From CAXBDP01 sp963974465 (GTDB lineage Bacteria > Bacteroidota > Bacteroidia > Cytophagales > Cyclobacteriaceae), in NCBI GenBank assembly GCA_049340005.1, contig JBMPIY010000003.1: a stretch of 64,000 bases of DNA, one strand, 5' to 3'. Below are positions 1 through 8,668 of the stretch, piece after piece. Below the pieces are notes generated by a model, which was not told where the DNA came from, did no database searches, and saw nothing but the letters and a program-made list of their open reading frames with translations. The position numbers were made by a program, and so were the translations under genes. Positions within the stretch are counted from its first letter, which is position 1; each line of letters begins with the position of its first letter.

Positions 1-951
1 GATGGACAAACTCAGGTAGAAGTTACATTCGATCAAGATACTGTTTGGTTAAATCAAGAGCAACTAAGTGATTTGTTTGACCGGGATAGAACCGTTATCG
101 GTAGACACATACGAAACATATTTACGGAAGGTGAATTAAAGGAAGGTTTGGTATGTGCAGATTTTGCACATACCACTAAACATGGTGCCATTAAAGGTAA
201 AACTCAGACAAAAACAGCAAAATTTTATAATTTAGATGTAATTATATCGGTTGGTTATCGTGTTAAATCCCTTCGCGGAACTCAGTTTAGACAATGGGCG
301 AGCCAACGTCTGAAAGATTATTTGATAAAAGGATATAGCGTTAATCAGCAACGTCTTGAACAAACGAATCAAGAAATTCAGATTTTAAGATCTGGAATCC
401 AAATTTTAGGCAGGGCAATAGAAGATAAGGCTCATGAGAAGGGGGCGGAATGGTTAACTCAATTTGCTATGGGTTTAACGCTATTAGACGATTATGACCA
501 TGAGAGATTAGACTCAAAAGGATTATCCAGAGGAAAGGTGAAATTTCCGGAGAAAGAAAACTATCAACAGCTAATAAATCAAATGAAATCAGAATTTCGG
601 TCAGATATCTTTGGCTTTGAGAAGGATAAAGGATTTGAAAGTGCTATTTCCCAAATAACAAAAGGATTCGGAGATAATGATTTTTATCCAAGCATTGAAG
701 AAAAAGCTGCAACACTTTTATATCTGATAATTAAAAACCATGCATTCACTGATGGAAACAAAAGAATTGCAGCAGCATGTTTTTTGTTGTTTTTAAAAGA
801 GAACAAAATGCTGACTAATAGTGATGGGACAACAATCATCAGCAATGAAGCATTAGCAAGTTTAACGTTGTTTGTGGCAGCAAGTAAGGCGGATGAAATG
901 GAGGTTGTAAAGAATTTGGTAATCAGTATATTGAATAGAAATAAGAAATAA
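1..951 (+). CDS. RhuM-type N-terminal domain fused to Fic/Doc domain (5' end outside window)
   Basis: The frame is open from base 1, so the start lies upstream; the TTG at 73 is internal. The first ~110 visible codons (tryptophan-leucine-glutamine-rich 'TVWLNQEQLSDLF', then 'NLDVIISVGYRV' and 'RQWASQRLKDYL') match the RhuM/virulence-protein DNA-binding-like domain. The last ~130 residues form a Fic/Doc fold with the active-site motif HAFTDGNKR at 739-765. The GNKR ending recalls Doc-type toxins more than AMPylating Fic proteins (GNGR). Family knowledge suggests post-translational modification of a target or a toxin-like role; the actual reaction is unknown. No antitoxin gene follows: the next sequence is an antisense group II intron relic starting 12 bases after the stop. 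Confidence 0.85.
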   Translation, partial: DGQTQVEVTFDQDTVWLNQEQLSDLFDRDRTVIGRHIRNIFTEGELKEGLVCADFAHTTKHGAIKGKTQTKTAKFYNLDVIISVGYRVKSLRGTQFRQWASQRLKDYLIKGYSVNQQRLEQTNQEIQILRSGIQILGRAIEDKAHEKGAEWLTQFAMGLTLLDDYDHERLDSKGLSRGKVKFPEKENYQQLINQMKSEFRSDIFGFEKDKGFESAISQITKGFGDNDFYPSIEEKAATLLYLIIKNHAFTDGNKRIAAACFLLFLKENKMLTNSDGTTIISNEALASLTLFVAASKADEMEVVKNLVISILNRNKK

Positions 952-963
952 TACGATGCTACA

Positions 964-1200
964 GTCGAGTAGCTAAAGGGGAATCCCACCCCTAAACCTC
1001 TCACAGAACCCTACGTGAACCTCTCAATTCATACGGCTCTTGGCTCAATAGACTTCTGAACTAGATTAGAAATCAGCCAAACATGGTTTTTTTTCGATAG
1101 CTAGTTTTAGCGGATATAACTCGCTTCTTCGCCATGTGCCAAATCGTTATATACAATTTGAGAACCTCCATTTGGAAGAAGGTATCTTTTATTGAGTTGG
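964..1200 (-). mobile_element. Group II intron 3'-end relic 1 (domains V-VI)
   Basis: Read on the minus strand, this ends in ...CTACTCGAC at 964, preceded by a domain VI-like hairpin (GGTTTAGGGGTGGGATTCC) and a domain V of exactly 34 nt at 1006-1039 (GAGCCGTATG...GGGTTC), the usual length and ends for bacterial group II introns. One stem position is mutated relative to the consensus (GTAGGG instead of GTACGG), suggesting decay. No reverse transcriptase is left. The flank at 1046-1080 is shared with relic 5 near 18,335-18,370, so the two come from one intron lineage. Confidence 0.7.
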
Positions 1201-1204
1201 ATAA

Positions 1205-1320
1205 AAAAATCTGTGAAATCATTTAATCCCTGCCTGCTGCAGGCAGGTGCTTAATCAGTGGTTCAGATAATTGCACTGAAAGTTTGGAAATGCTTAAATG
1301 GAAATATTCCTTACATCTGC
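1205..1320. repeat. Repeat B, copy 1
   Basis: About 115 bp beginning AAATCTGTGAAATCATTTAA and including 'TTAATCAGTGGTTCAGA' and 'ATGGAAATATTCCTTAC'. A second full copy is at 14,288-14,410 and a partial copy at 10,018-10,080. In this copy a minus-strand frame stays open through repeats B and A (1223-1441), but the other copies carry stops there, so I do not call a gene. Confidence 0.75.
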
Positions 1321-1347
1321 CCCGAACTTGAAGTCCCTCTCCTCCTG

Positions 1348-1526
1348 GATCTGAAAAGAACTTAGCGAAGCGATATCCCGAATACCATTGAAAATAAATT
1401 AATGAGTAAAAATCGGATTGGTCAAGCGAATTAAAAAGCAAATCGATAAATTCGGTCTCACTAATGAAGACTTAGCCCTCGAAATTAGCCAGATTTAAGG
1501 GCTTTCTATTTATGTTAGTCAGAATT
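1348..1526. repeat. Repeat A, copy 1
   Basis: About 180 bp running from GATCTGAAAAGAACTTAGCG to GTTAGTCAGAATT. Near-identical copies lie at 7250-7428, 8382-8561 and 14423-14602, with a right-end fragment at 2923-3004. The right end stops 32 bases before the start of the Crp-type regulator. All copies have the same orientation relative to the following gene. Confidence 0.85.
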
Positions 1527-1558
1527 TTACAGACCCGACAGTGCAACAACAAAAGTAA

Positions 1559-2137
1559 ATGTTAGACCAACTAAAAAAAAGGTTTCCACTTGACAACAAC
1601 AAATGGCTTGAGTATGAAAGTTATTTTAAGCAAATTGTAGTTCCTGCCAAGACAATACTTTTACAAGAAGGAGACACAGCAAAAAAGGTATTCTTTATAG
1701 AAAAAGGCTGTATTCGTGTTTGGTTCAACAACAACGGAAAAGACATAACCTTCCAATTCTTTTTTGAGGGCGACAGAGTTTCTTCGACAGAAAGTTTTAA
1801 GAAAAATATACCCAGCATTGTATCAATAGAAACAATTGAACCCTGCGCTCTTTGGACAATCAACAAAAAAGATATGGATAAAATAATGAATGATTGTTTT
1901 GAAGTTCCGGGAATCAGACGAAAACTTATAGACGTTTTATTTGACCGAAATATTCATTACATGAAACATTGTCTTTCATTTATCAAAGACACACCACAGC
2001 AGCGCTATCTTAATTTATTAAAAGAAAAACCTCAAATAATTAAACGTGTTGCGCAACACTACATTGCTTCTTATCTTGGAATTAGCACCGTTCACCTAAG
2101 TCGGATAAAAAGCCAGTTAACTAAAGGGAAAAGCTAG
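1559..2137 (+). CDS. Crp/Fnr family transcriptional regulator
   Basis: A 192-residue protein with an N-terminal cyclic-nucleotide-binding-type beta-roll (about residues 20-110, including 'ILLQEGDTAKKVFFIEKGCIRV') and a short C-terminal helix-turn-helix ('YLGISTVHLSRIKSQL', about 170-186). This is the usual layout and length for the small Crp/Fnr regulators common in Bacteroidota, which lack the canonical cAMP residues, so the ligand is unknown. ATG start at 1559, 32 bases after repeat A. It is followed 77 bases later by a small membrane protein gene on the same strand, which could be its target or part of the same cassette. Confidence 0.88.
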   Translation: MLDQLKKRFPLDNNKWLEYESYFKQIVVPAKTILLQEGDTAKKVFFIEKGCIRVWFNNNGKDITFQFFFEGDRVSSTESFKKNIPSIVSIETIEPCALWTINKKDMDKIMNDCFEVPGIRRKLIDVLFDRNIHYMKHCLSFIKDTPQQRYLNLLKEKPQIIKRVAQHYIASYLGISTVHLSRIKSQLTKGKS

Positions 2138-2214
2138 CTATATTTAATAACAAATGTTATCGCAGACTGAATAGCGACCAAATAGTTTTGCATTGTATTT
2201 AAACATTGCAAAAG

Positions 2215-2694
2215 ATGAAGTTCAATCGTGATATAGTGACGCCTTATTTGGGTATGGTTTTCGTAGTAGTTGCCTTATCTGGCATTCTCATGTTTTTTCA
2301 TTTACTGGATGACTACACGAATGTAGTCCACGAGTTTTTGGGCTTAACTTTTGCTTTTTACGCCATTCTGCACATTATTACGAACTGGAAAAGCTTTGAG
2401 AACTACGGGAAAAAGAGAAAGTTATTTTTTCCAAGTATCCTTATTTTATTTATCTCCATTTCATTGGTAGTTATTGGAAAAGTGAAAGGAAATCTTGAAA
2501 GAGAACTGCTGGAACGGGTGACACAAGCACCAGTATGTTATTCGTTCAAAACGCTGGGAGTAGAATATAATCAAGCAAAAGAAACGCTACTCCAGCACAA
2601 TATTGCAATAAAAGACTCTCTTCAATCCATTCAGGAAATAAGTGTCGCAAACAACAAATCGCCTGAGGAAGTCATTGAACTTATTTACAAATAA
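2215..2694 (+). CDS. DUF4405-like small membrane protein
   Basis: A 159-residue protein. I choose the ATG at 2215 over an in-frame TTG nine bases upstream. Residues ~10-100 hold three hydrophobic segments with a histidine in each of the first two (FFHLLDD, VVHEFLG, HIITNW), the pattern of DUF4405/cytochrome b561-like membrane helices. The last ~60 residues are soluble and contain one cysteine. Role unknown. It is probably expressed with the Crp-type regulator upstream. After the stop comes a decayed spacer. Confidence 0.65.
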   Translation: MKFNRDIVTPYLGMVFVVVALSGILMFFHLLDDYTNVVHEFLGLTFAFYAILHIITNWKSFENYGKKRKLFFPSILILFISISLVVIGKVKGNLERELLERVTQAPVCYSFKTLGVEYNQAKETLLQHNIAIKDSLQSIQEISVANNKSPEEVIELIYK

Positions 2695-2922
2695 CAACAG
2701 ATATTAAGGCTGTAATTATTTTTGATCACCCTTAGGAATACAAGCATCGGAAAACGAGCCGCACAATCGTTCTTTCTCTGCAGCTGTTTACAAAAAAGTG
2801 AAGGAGACTATTGAAAACCAAGGCGGGGAGGTTGGAACTTTAATCCTGTAATGATCAAAGAAGACCTTGTTGCCTAGCGGATACAGCCATTTGTGGACAA
2901 ACAAACCAACGACTAATTCCAC
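2695..2922. other. Decayed spacer with a protein fragment
   Basis: No intact gene. A + strand stretch near 2788-2850 reads as 'YKKVKETIENQGGEVGTLIL' and then, after a one-base shift, 'NPVMIKEDLV', so it looks like the frameshifted remains of a coding sequence that I cannot identify. It joins directly onto the fragment of repeat A. Confidence 0.4.
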
Positions 2923-3004
2923 CGATAAATTCGGACTCCCTAATGAAGACTTAGCCCTCGAAATTAGCCAGATTTAAGGATTTTTTATTTACGTTAGTTA
3001 GAAG
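2923..3004. repeat. Repeat A, copy 2 (right half only)
   Basis: Only the last ~80 bp of repeat A remain, from CGATAAATTCGG to ACGTTAGTTAGAAG. Its right end again precedes a + strand gene (SDR, ATG at 3122), so the conserved part of this element is its gene-proximal end. Confidence 0.8.
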
Positions 3005-3121
3005 TATAAAACAAGACCGCAGCTTCGAAAAAAGGACGTTTAAACAAAGTGATTTTGGACGTTTGAACAAAACAGTCCGGCAGAATACCATCTACATTTG
3101 TCTCAATAAAATAATTTAAAA

Positions 3122-4117
3122 ATGAGACAAACGAATTACAACGGAGCTTTACAGAACCCAATAGGTTCAGTCTTCCACAGAAAATCAACTTCAACAGAAG
3201 TAATCAAAAACATTGATCTTACAGGGAAAATCGCCATTGTTACAGGTGGCAATACAGGCATTGGATTGGAAACTGTAAAAACGCTTGCTAATGTAGGTGC
3301 AACAATTGTCATTCCTGCAAGGGACATTGAAAAAGCAAAGAAAAATTTGCAAGGAATTGACAACGTAGAAATAGAAGAAATGGATTTATTAAATCATCAT
3401 TCTATTAACACATTTGCTGAAAAGTTCTTGGCTTCAGGCAGACCTTTAAACTTGCTTATCAACAACGCAGGAATTATGTGGGTCCCGTTACGCAGAGACA
3501 ATCGTGGCATTGAATCACAATTAGCCGTAAATTATTTGGCACAATTTCAACTCACAGCCAAATTATGGAAAGCATTAAAGAAAGCCGATGGTGCAAGAGT
3601 AATAAATGTTTCTTCACAAGGACATCAATTTGCCCCTTTCAATTTTGACGACCCGAATTTTGAACATCGGGAATATGAAACTTTGCAAGGTTACGGACAA
3701 TCCAAAACTGCAGTCAATTTGTTTTCACTTGAATTGGACAATCGTGCCAAAGAATTTGGCGTAAGAGCCTATTCATTGCATCCTGGTTCTATTAGCGGGA
3801 CAGAATTAGCAAGAGAAGCTCCATTAGAATTGTTTATACAAATGGGCTTTTGTGATGAAAAAGGAAATATGTTACCAGAAGTAGCGGCTTCACTCAAAAC
3901 CGTTTCGCAAGGTGCATCTACAACAATTTGGTGTGCTACAAGTCCGTTACTAAATAACATTGGCGGTGTGTATTGCGAAGACAACGACATAGCCGAATTG
4001 TATTTAGCACAAGAATTTTCATCAGGTGTAAAACCTTATTCTTTGGACAAAACTAATGCAAAGCGTTTGTGGAAATTAAGCGAAGAAATGACAGGTATAA
4101 CATTTCAACCTAATTGA
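3122..4117 (+). CDS. Short-chain dehydrogenase/reductase (SDR)
   Basis: A 331-residue NAD(P)-dependent oxidoreductase. It shows the nucleotide-binding motif TGGNTGIG at 41-48, NNAG at 114-117, the catalytic Ser at 164/165 (NVSS) and YxxxK with Y191 and K195. It belongs to the extended oxidoreductase group related to retinol dehydrogenase/WWOX-type SDRs; substrate unknown. A ~30-residue N-terminal extension precedes the Rossmann fold. The AraC regulator follows 29 bases later on the same strand, so the two probably form a regulator-enzyme cassette. Confidence 0.9.
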   Translation: MRQTNYNGALQNPIGSVFHRKSTSTEVIKNIDLTGKIAIVTGGNTGIGLETVKTLANVGATIVIPARDIEKAKKNLQGIDNVEIEEMDLLNHHSINTFAEKFLASGRPLNLLINNAGIMWVPLRRDNRGIESQLAVNYLAQFQLTAKLWKALKKADGARVINVSSQGHQFAPFNFDDPNFEHREYETLQGYGQSKTAVNLFSLELDNRAKEFGVRAYSLHPGSISGTELAREAPLELFIQMGFCDEKGNMLPEVAASLKTVSQGASTTIWCATSPLLNNIGGVYCEDNDIAELYLAQEFSSGVKPYSLDKTNAKRLWKLSEEMTGITFQPN

Positions 4118-4146
4118 AATTTGTAAATTTGCAACCACACAACAAT

Positions 4147-4974
4147 ATGGATTTTCAACTAAAATACATAACAGACGACATTAAACTTTCCTGCTACGAA
4201 GACAAGTTGTTTAAGACAGAAGTTGTGTTTGACCACCATATGCTTGTGTGGTTTATTTCGGGCGAAACAAAAATTATTCAAGCCGACCGAGACTATTTGT
4301 TTAAAGCAGGCGACATTTTTCTCATACCAAGAAATCAGTTAGCGACAATCATCAATTATCCAAAAGACGGACAACCGCACAAGTCAGTTGTCATGCACTT
4401 GTCTATTGACCAATTACGAAAATTTTATTCCAACCTGAATGTAAAGCCAAAAGTTTCTGCAACACAAAAAATTCGAAGTTTCAGCAAAAACCCATTATTG
4501 GAAAGTTGCCTTGCTTCACTCATCCCCTATTTTGAGGTACAGGAAAAATTTCCCGAAAATATCGCTTCACTAAAAATAACGGAAGCACTTACAATTTTAA
4601 GAACCATTGACAAAGGCATTGACAACATGTTAGCCAACTTTGAAGAACCACATAAAATTGACTTGTCAAGTTTTATGGAAAAAAACTTTATGTTCAATAT
4701 GCCTTTGGAAAAGTTTAGTTATCTGACAGGTCGGAGTTTAACGACTTTCAAACGTGATTTTCAAAAGCTGTACAATGAAACACCACAACGTTGGCTGACA
4801 AAAAAACGATTAGAGTTGGCACATTATCAACTTACCCAAAAATACAGAAAGCCAATTGAAGTGTATTTGGAAATAGGTTTTGAAAACTTATCGCATTTCT
4901 CTTTTGCTTTCAAAAAACAATTTGGCTATGCACCAACAGAACTTACCGACCAAAAAATAAATACCAGCCGCTAA
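4147..4974 (+). CDS. AraC family transcriptional regulator
   Basis: A 275-residue protein. The ATG at 4147 is preferred; an upstream TTG would overlap the SDR. The N-terminal ~140 residues form a cupin-like sensing domain, and the last ~90 carry two helix-turn-helix motifs of the AraC type ('MPLEKFSYLTGRSLTTFKRDF' region and 'EIGFENLSHFSFAFKKQFG', close to the AraC signature). It lies just downstream of the SDR and could control it. It is followed two bases after its stop by an attC-like hairpin. Confidence 0.9.
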   Translation: MDFQLKYITDDIKLSCYEDKLFKTEVVFDHHMLVWFISGETKIIQADRDYLFKAGDIFLIPRNQLATIINYPKDGQPHKSVVMHLSIDQLRKFYSNLNVKPKVSATQKIRSFSKNPLLESCLASLIPYFEVQEKFPENIASLKITEALTILRTIDKGIDNMLANFEEPHKIDLSSFMEKNFMFNMPLEKFSYLTGRSLTTFKRDFQKLYNETPQRWLTKKRLELAHYQLTQKYRKPIEVYLEIGFENLSHFSFAFKKQFGYAPTELTDQKINTSR

Positions 4975-4975
4975 C

Positions 4976-5036
4976 AATAGCTCTTCGTAATGCGAGGTGA
5001 AGTATTAAATTGAAACGTCAGTACTTCTATTTCGCT
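4976..5036. repeat. attC-like imperfect hairpin
   Basis: After the AraC stop, the arms GCGAGGTGAAGTA (about 5000-5012) and TACTTCTATTTCGC (about 5021-5034) pair with one bulge and two mismatches, the style of an integron attC stem. A second spacer segment ends at 5148-5165 in CGTTACCTACCATTTGAAAA, which resembles the end of the 10.3-kb hairpin (CGTTGTGGCTAGTTTGAAAC). Canonical R boxes (RYYYAAC/GTTRRRY) are not cleanly present, so this is suggestive only. Confidence 0.35.
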
Positions 5037-5189
5037 CGCAGCTAATATATCTATAAATAGAGAATAACAAATATAAAAAACGGCTCGCTACCGTTCCTGC
5101 TGATTTGAAACGTTCAGTTTTCAAGTCCCGCAATACGCATAGCTGAAGTCGTTACCTACCATTTGAAAAACTGATAAAAAACATATCAC

Positions 5190-5309
5190 ATGGAAGAAAT
5201 TAATATAGCTCATATGAAAGGTGTAAATTTTAACTACTTCATGATGAAAGAGTTTCTTGACAAATTGGAGCAAGTCATTAACTTTACTGAAGATGAAGGA
5301 TTTGTTTAG
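5190..5309 (+). CDS. Possible small or truncated protein (39 aa)
   Basis: ATG at 5190 to TAG at 5309. The product is 39 residues, acidic and amphipathic, ending 'VINFTEDEGFV'. I do not recognise it. Its normal-looking composition, unlike the surrounding spacer, suggests a real small gene or the 5' fragment of a longer one. It sits 71 bases upstream of the serine hydrolase. Confidence 0.25.
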   Translation: MEEINIAHMKGVNFNYFMMKEFLDKLEQVINFTEDEGFV

Positions 5310-5380
5310 AAACATTCCATTTTCATTAGTTATCTCTGGAAATATCAATGCAATTATACTTTTTAATCAGGGTCAAAAAC

Positions 5381-6814
5381 ATGAAATTTTCTTATCGATA
5401 TCTCATTTTAGCTACATTTCTCGCGTTCTTTTTGGTTGTCGTTGGTTGTCGTAGGGAAAATAAAACATCCGCGTCCGATAAACCTGAATGGACAGTTCCC
5501 TCGGACAGCCTGATCAGTGCAATGCTCAAGGAGCGTATGCAATACAATGGTATCGGCATGGTGGTTGGAATAATTGATGGTGAACGTCAGAGTGTTGTTA
5601 CTAATGGAATAAGTGGGGCTGAAAATGGACGGGCTCTAGATGGGGAAACCATATTCCAACTTGGGTCGCTCACCAAAGTAATAACCAATCTACTACTTGC
5701 TGAAATGGTTACAAGTGGAATAGTAGGACTGGACGATCCTGTGAGTGACTTTCTACCTAACCAGATAAAATTGGTGGAAGTTGGGAGACCTATAACTCTG
5801 CGAGATTTGGCCACGCATACTTCAGGACTGCCTTCGATGCCAACTAATTTTGAAATCCACGGTGAGCCTGACCCCTATGCAGCTTATTCTGTTGACCAAT
5901 TCTGGTCCTTCTTATCAAGCTATATGCCTGAGCGAGCACCGGGAAAAAAGTATGCCTATTCAAACCTTGGCGTATCACTCCTTGGATGGGCGTTGGCGCT
6001 CAGAATGAACACAACTTATGAAGATTTGGTCAAGGATCGAGTACTGGTTCCTCTGGGAATGAACAGCACTTCGATCACACTTAGTTCGGAAGAATTGGCA
6101 CGGTTGGCACCAGGTCATAGTGCCTATCTTCAGCCGATTCGGACTTGGGAAATGGCTACACTTCAGGCCTCCGGTTCTCTAAGGTCTACAGCCAATGATA
6201 TGCTTAGATTGCTGGGACTATATTTGGGGAAATCTAACAATTCCCATATGGTGGAAGCAGCGAAATTTCAGATGCGAGAAGGTGTCGAACTTGATGGGGT
6301 TTTTTTGCCACTCGGTCTTGGGCTTAGTTCAGATGGAATTTATCGGCATGCCGGAGGAAAGGAAGGATATCGGTCCGGATTGGCATTAAATCCAGGAACT
6401 GATATAGCGGCAGTGGTTCTATCAAATGCAAGAACCTATGAATCAGAACCTATGTTGATTGCCATGCACCTTGTAGCAGGAGAAATACTTCCTCCACCAG
6501 CACGTGCTCCTGAGAATAAGCCCCATGTAAATATCCCAACCAATGAACTGAAAAAGTTCGCAGGCGAATATCACAATAATGCAGGTGAGATATGGGAGGT
6601 TGTTGTCTACAGGGAATTTCTGCGAATCCGATATCCCAACAGCTCAATTTTCGAATTTGTCCCATCTGGACCCCATGATTTCTACTACAATGCGGGTAAT
6701 GACGATATCATTTTCGAACTTGATGATAACGGAAAGGTAGTCGGTATGAGAATTTACGGGGACGGAAAATCAGAAGGAGATTATAAGTTCGCTGAACGAT
6801 TCAACAAGCAATGA
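5381..6814 (+). CDS. Lipoprotein serine hydrolase, beta-lactamase class C/PBP4*-like
   Basis: A 477-residue protein with a lipoprotein signal (LVVVGC, Cys23), hence probably anchored in the envelope. Catalytic motifs: SxxK at S96-K99 (SLTK), the YxN motif at Y193-N195 (YSN) and an HAG triad-like motif near residue 328 (RHAGG), as in class C beta-lactamase-like esterases/peptidases. A ~100-residue C-terminal extension follows the catalytic domain. Family members act on peptidoglycan peptides, esters or beta-lactams; the substrate cannot be told from sequence. The ATG at 5381 is chosen because it directly begins the signal peptide. An antisense group II intron relic follows 73 bases after the stop. 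Confidence 0.88.
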   Translation: MKFSYRYLILATFLAFFLVVVGCRRENKTSASDKPEWTVPSDSLISAMLKERMQYNGIGMVVGIIDGERQSVVTNGISGAENGRALDGETIFQLGSLTKVITNLLLAEMVTSGIVGLDDPVSDFLPNQIKLVEVGRPITLRDLATHTSGLPSMPTNFEIHGEPDPYAAYSVDQFWSFLSSYMPERAPGKKYAYSNLGVSLLGWALALRMNTTYEDLVKDRVLVPLGMNSTSITLSSEELARLAPGHSAYLQPIRTWEMATLQASGSLRSTANDMLRLLGLYLGKSNNSHMVEAAKFQMREGVELDGVFLPLGLGLSSDGIYRHAGGKEGYRSGLALNPGTDIAAVVLSNARTYESEPMLIAMHLVAGEILPPPARAPENKPHVNIPTNELKKFAGEYHNNAGEIWEVVVYREFLRIRYPNSSIFEFVPSGPHDFYYNAGNDDIIFELDDNGKVVGMRIYGDGKSEGDYKFAERFNKQ

Positions 6815-6887
6815 AAATGACAAAATCGGAAAACCAAAAACATACATTAAAAAGAAACTAAACAACAGAAAGCATAGACGGTAGGCA

Positions 6888-7249
6888 GTCGAGTAGACGG
6901 CCGTGAGCCATAAGCCCAAGGTGGCCTTTCACATTTATTTGCCGAAAGCATGATCACCGTAAGTACGAGAGCTACGCTCGGTAATTTCACACAATTGTTC
7001 AATACCATATACGGCGGTTCATTGGATTATAGGTTGTGCCAGCCTGCCGACATGGCAGGTTTTAAGATAATAGGAAAGCATCGATTCATATCCTTTTCTT
7101 CTTAGACGTGATAATTAATCGTTTGCCTAGAATCGGGCTTTGAGCTACTGCCCTTCCACCTTTTCTTGCTTCCCAACTTCTTTGCCTTCGATATCCAATG
7201 GACATTTCCATTACCGGAAATCCACTCAAAGCCAACTACCTTGCTACTA
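6888..7249 (-). mobile_element. Group II intron 3'-end relic 2
   Basis: On the minus strand the element ends ...GTCTACTCGAC at 6888. The domain V region (6952-7020) keeps the outer stem GAACCGCCGTA...TACGGTGATC but has an extra ~35 nt with its own hairpin in the apical part, shared with relic 4. The interior (7021-7249) is closely related to relic 3 (8156-8381), including 'TTTTAAGATAATAGGAAAGC' and 'GTTTGCCTAGAATCGGGC'. No reverse transcriptase is left. Repeat A is joined directly to its other end. Confidence 0.65.
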
Positions 7250-7428
7250 GATCTGAAAAGAACTTAGCGAAGTGATATCCCGAATACCATTGAAAATAAA
7301 AATAATGAGTAAAACTCGGATTGGTCAAACGAATTAAAAAACAAATCGATAAATTCGGTCTGAAAATGAAGACTTAGCCCTCGAAATCAGCCAGATTTAA
7401 GGTTTTTTTATTTACGTTAGTCAGAATT
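7250..7428. repeat. Repeat A, copy 3
   Basis: Full-length copy beginning GATCTGAAAAGAACTTAGCG and ending ACGTTAGTCAGAATT, 19 bases before the ATG of the DHFR-like gene. Together with relic 2 it makes a ~540-bp composite that recurs at 8036-8561. Confidence 0.85.
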
Positions 7429-7447
7429 GTAAAATGACAATACGAAA

Positions 7448-8005
7448 ATGTTAACAGACGAATTTAAACTGACAATACATATGGTTTCAAGTCTTGACGG
7501 AATTATCGCTAAAAGGGACAATAGCATTTCGTGGTTTGACACAACGGACTACTATGACAAAGGCATTGACGGGCAAGACCCAGAAGAGTTTCTAAAAACA
7601 ATAGATTGCTATGTTATGGGATCAAAGACTTACGAACACGCTTTGGAACTTTCAAAATCATACGGTTGGGCTTATGGCGACAAACCGACTTTTGTATTAA
7701 CAAATCGTAACTTAAAGTCAGATAGACCAAACATTGAATTTTATTCCGGCGAATTGGCGAAACTTGTAAACGAACGACTGAAACCAAAGTATAAAAGTGT
7801 ATGGGTTGCAGGCGGAGCAATAATTACAAAAGACCTTATTCGACAAAAATTAGTAGACGAAATAAGAGTAAGTATTTTGCCCATTATTTTAGGTGACGGA
7901 CTTTTGTTTTTTGACAACATTAGACAAGAACAAGCATTGCACCTTAAAGACACGACAGCATACAAAAATGGAATGATTGAATTATGCTACGAAATAAAAA
8001 AGTAA
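7448..8005 (+). CDS. Dihydrofolate reductase/RibD C-terminal-like protein
   Basis: A 185-residue protein of the RibD_C/dihydrofolate reductase superfamily. It has the N-terminal strand 'MVSSLDGIIAKRD', the middle motif 'VMGSKTYEHAL', the nucleotide-binding 'VWVAGGAIITKDLI' and 'RVSILPIILGDGLLFF' near the end. Such small stand-alone members are NADPH-dependent reductases of uncertain substrate and are not proven DHFRs. It occupies a single-gene unit between repeat A and relic 3. The 14.7-kb gene and the 15.6-kb remnant belong to the same superfamily but are different subfamilies. Confidence 0.85.
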   Translation: MLTDEFKLTIHMVSSLDGIIAKRDNSISWFDTTDYYDKGIDGQDPEEFLKTIDCYVMGSKTYEHALELSKSYGWAYGDKPTFVLTNRNLKSDRPNIEFYSGELAKLVNERLKPKYKSVWVAGGAIITKDLIRQKLVDEIRVSILPIILGDGLLFFDNIRQEQALHLKDTTAYKNGMIELCYEIKK

Positions 8006-8035
8006 CTGAAAAATAAAGAAAACTACGAACTGCTA

Positions 8036-8381
8036 GTCGAGTAGACGGCCGTGAGCCATAAGCCCACGGTGCGCCACTGCCTTGTCGGCAGTCAAGTCTC
8101 ACATTTATCTGCCGAAGGCATGACCACCGTACACAGGTCTAGTATACGGCGGTTCATTGGTTTATAGGTTGTGCCAGCCTGCCGGATTGCAGGTTTTAAG
8201 ATAATAGGAAAGCATCGATTCATATCCTTTTCTTCTTAGCTGTGATAATTAATCGTTTGCCTAGAATCGGGCTTTGATCTAAGCCCATCCACCTTTTCTT
8301 TCTATTACAACTGCTAGGCCTTCGATGTCCACTGATATTTTCATTACACTCAGCCATTAACAGCCAACTAGCTTCCCCCTA
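8036..8381 (-). mobile_element. Group II intron 3'-end relic 3 (canonical domain V)
   Basis: The 3' end ...CTACTCGAC is at 8036 on the minus strand, 31 bases after the DHFR-like stop. Domain V at 8122-8155 is exactly 34 nt, GAACCGCC-GTATAC-loop-GTGTAC-GGTGGTC, with complete pairing in the inner stem. This is the best-preserved catalytic domain in the window. The interior matches relic 2, and the coding part of the intron is gone. Confidence 0.75.
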
Positions 8382-8561
8382 AATCTGAAAAGAACTTAGC
8401 GAAGCAATATCCCGAATACCATTGAAAAATAATAATAAAAAGTAAGACTCGGATTGGTCAAGCGAATTAAAAAGTAAATTGATTAATTCGAGCTGAAAAT
8501 GAAGACTTATTCCTCGAAATTAGCCAGATTTAAGGGTTTTTTATTTACGTTAGTCAGAATT
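8382..8561. repeat. Repeat A, copy 4
   Basis: Full-length copy from AATCTGAAAAGAACTTAGCG to ACGTTAGTCAGAATT. The following gene (sigma factor) starts 107 bases further, a larger gap than for the other copies. Minus-strand reading of the right end gives 'NVNKKPLNLANFEE', recurrent in several copies but always followed by stops. Confidence 0.85.
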
Positions 8562-8668
8562 ACAGAAAACCCCATTGCAGACAAAACTCCTTTATCCAGA
8601 AAAATAAATTCTATCTGCTGTGATTTTTTGGAAACTTTATACACTAATTGTTTGAAGTTTGATTTTCG

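Noticed and set aside
1223..1441. A 72-codon minus-strand frame across repeats A and B
   Set aside because: The same frame is broken by stops in the copy at 14.3-14.6 kb, so it is chance or an ancient remnant, not a current gene.
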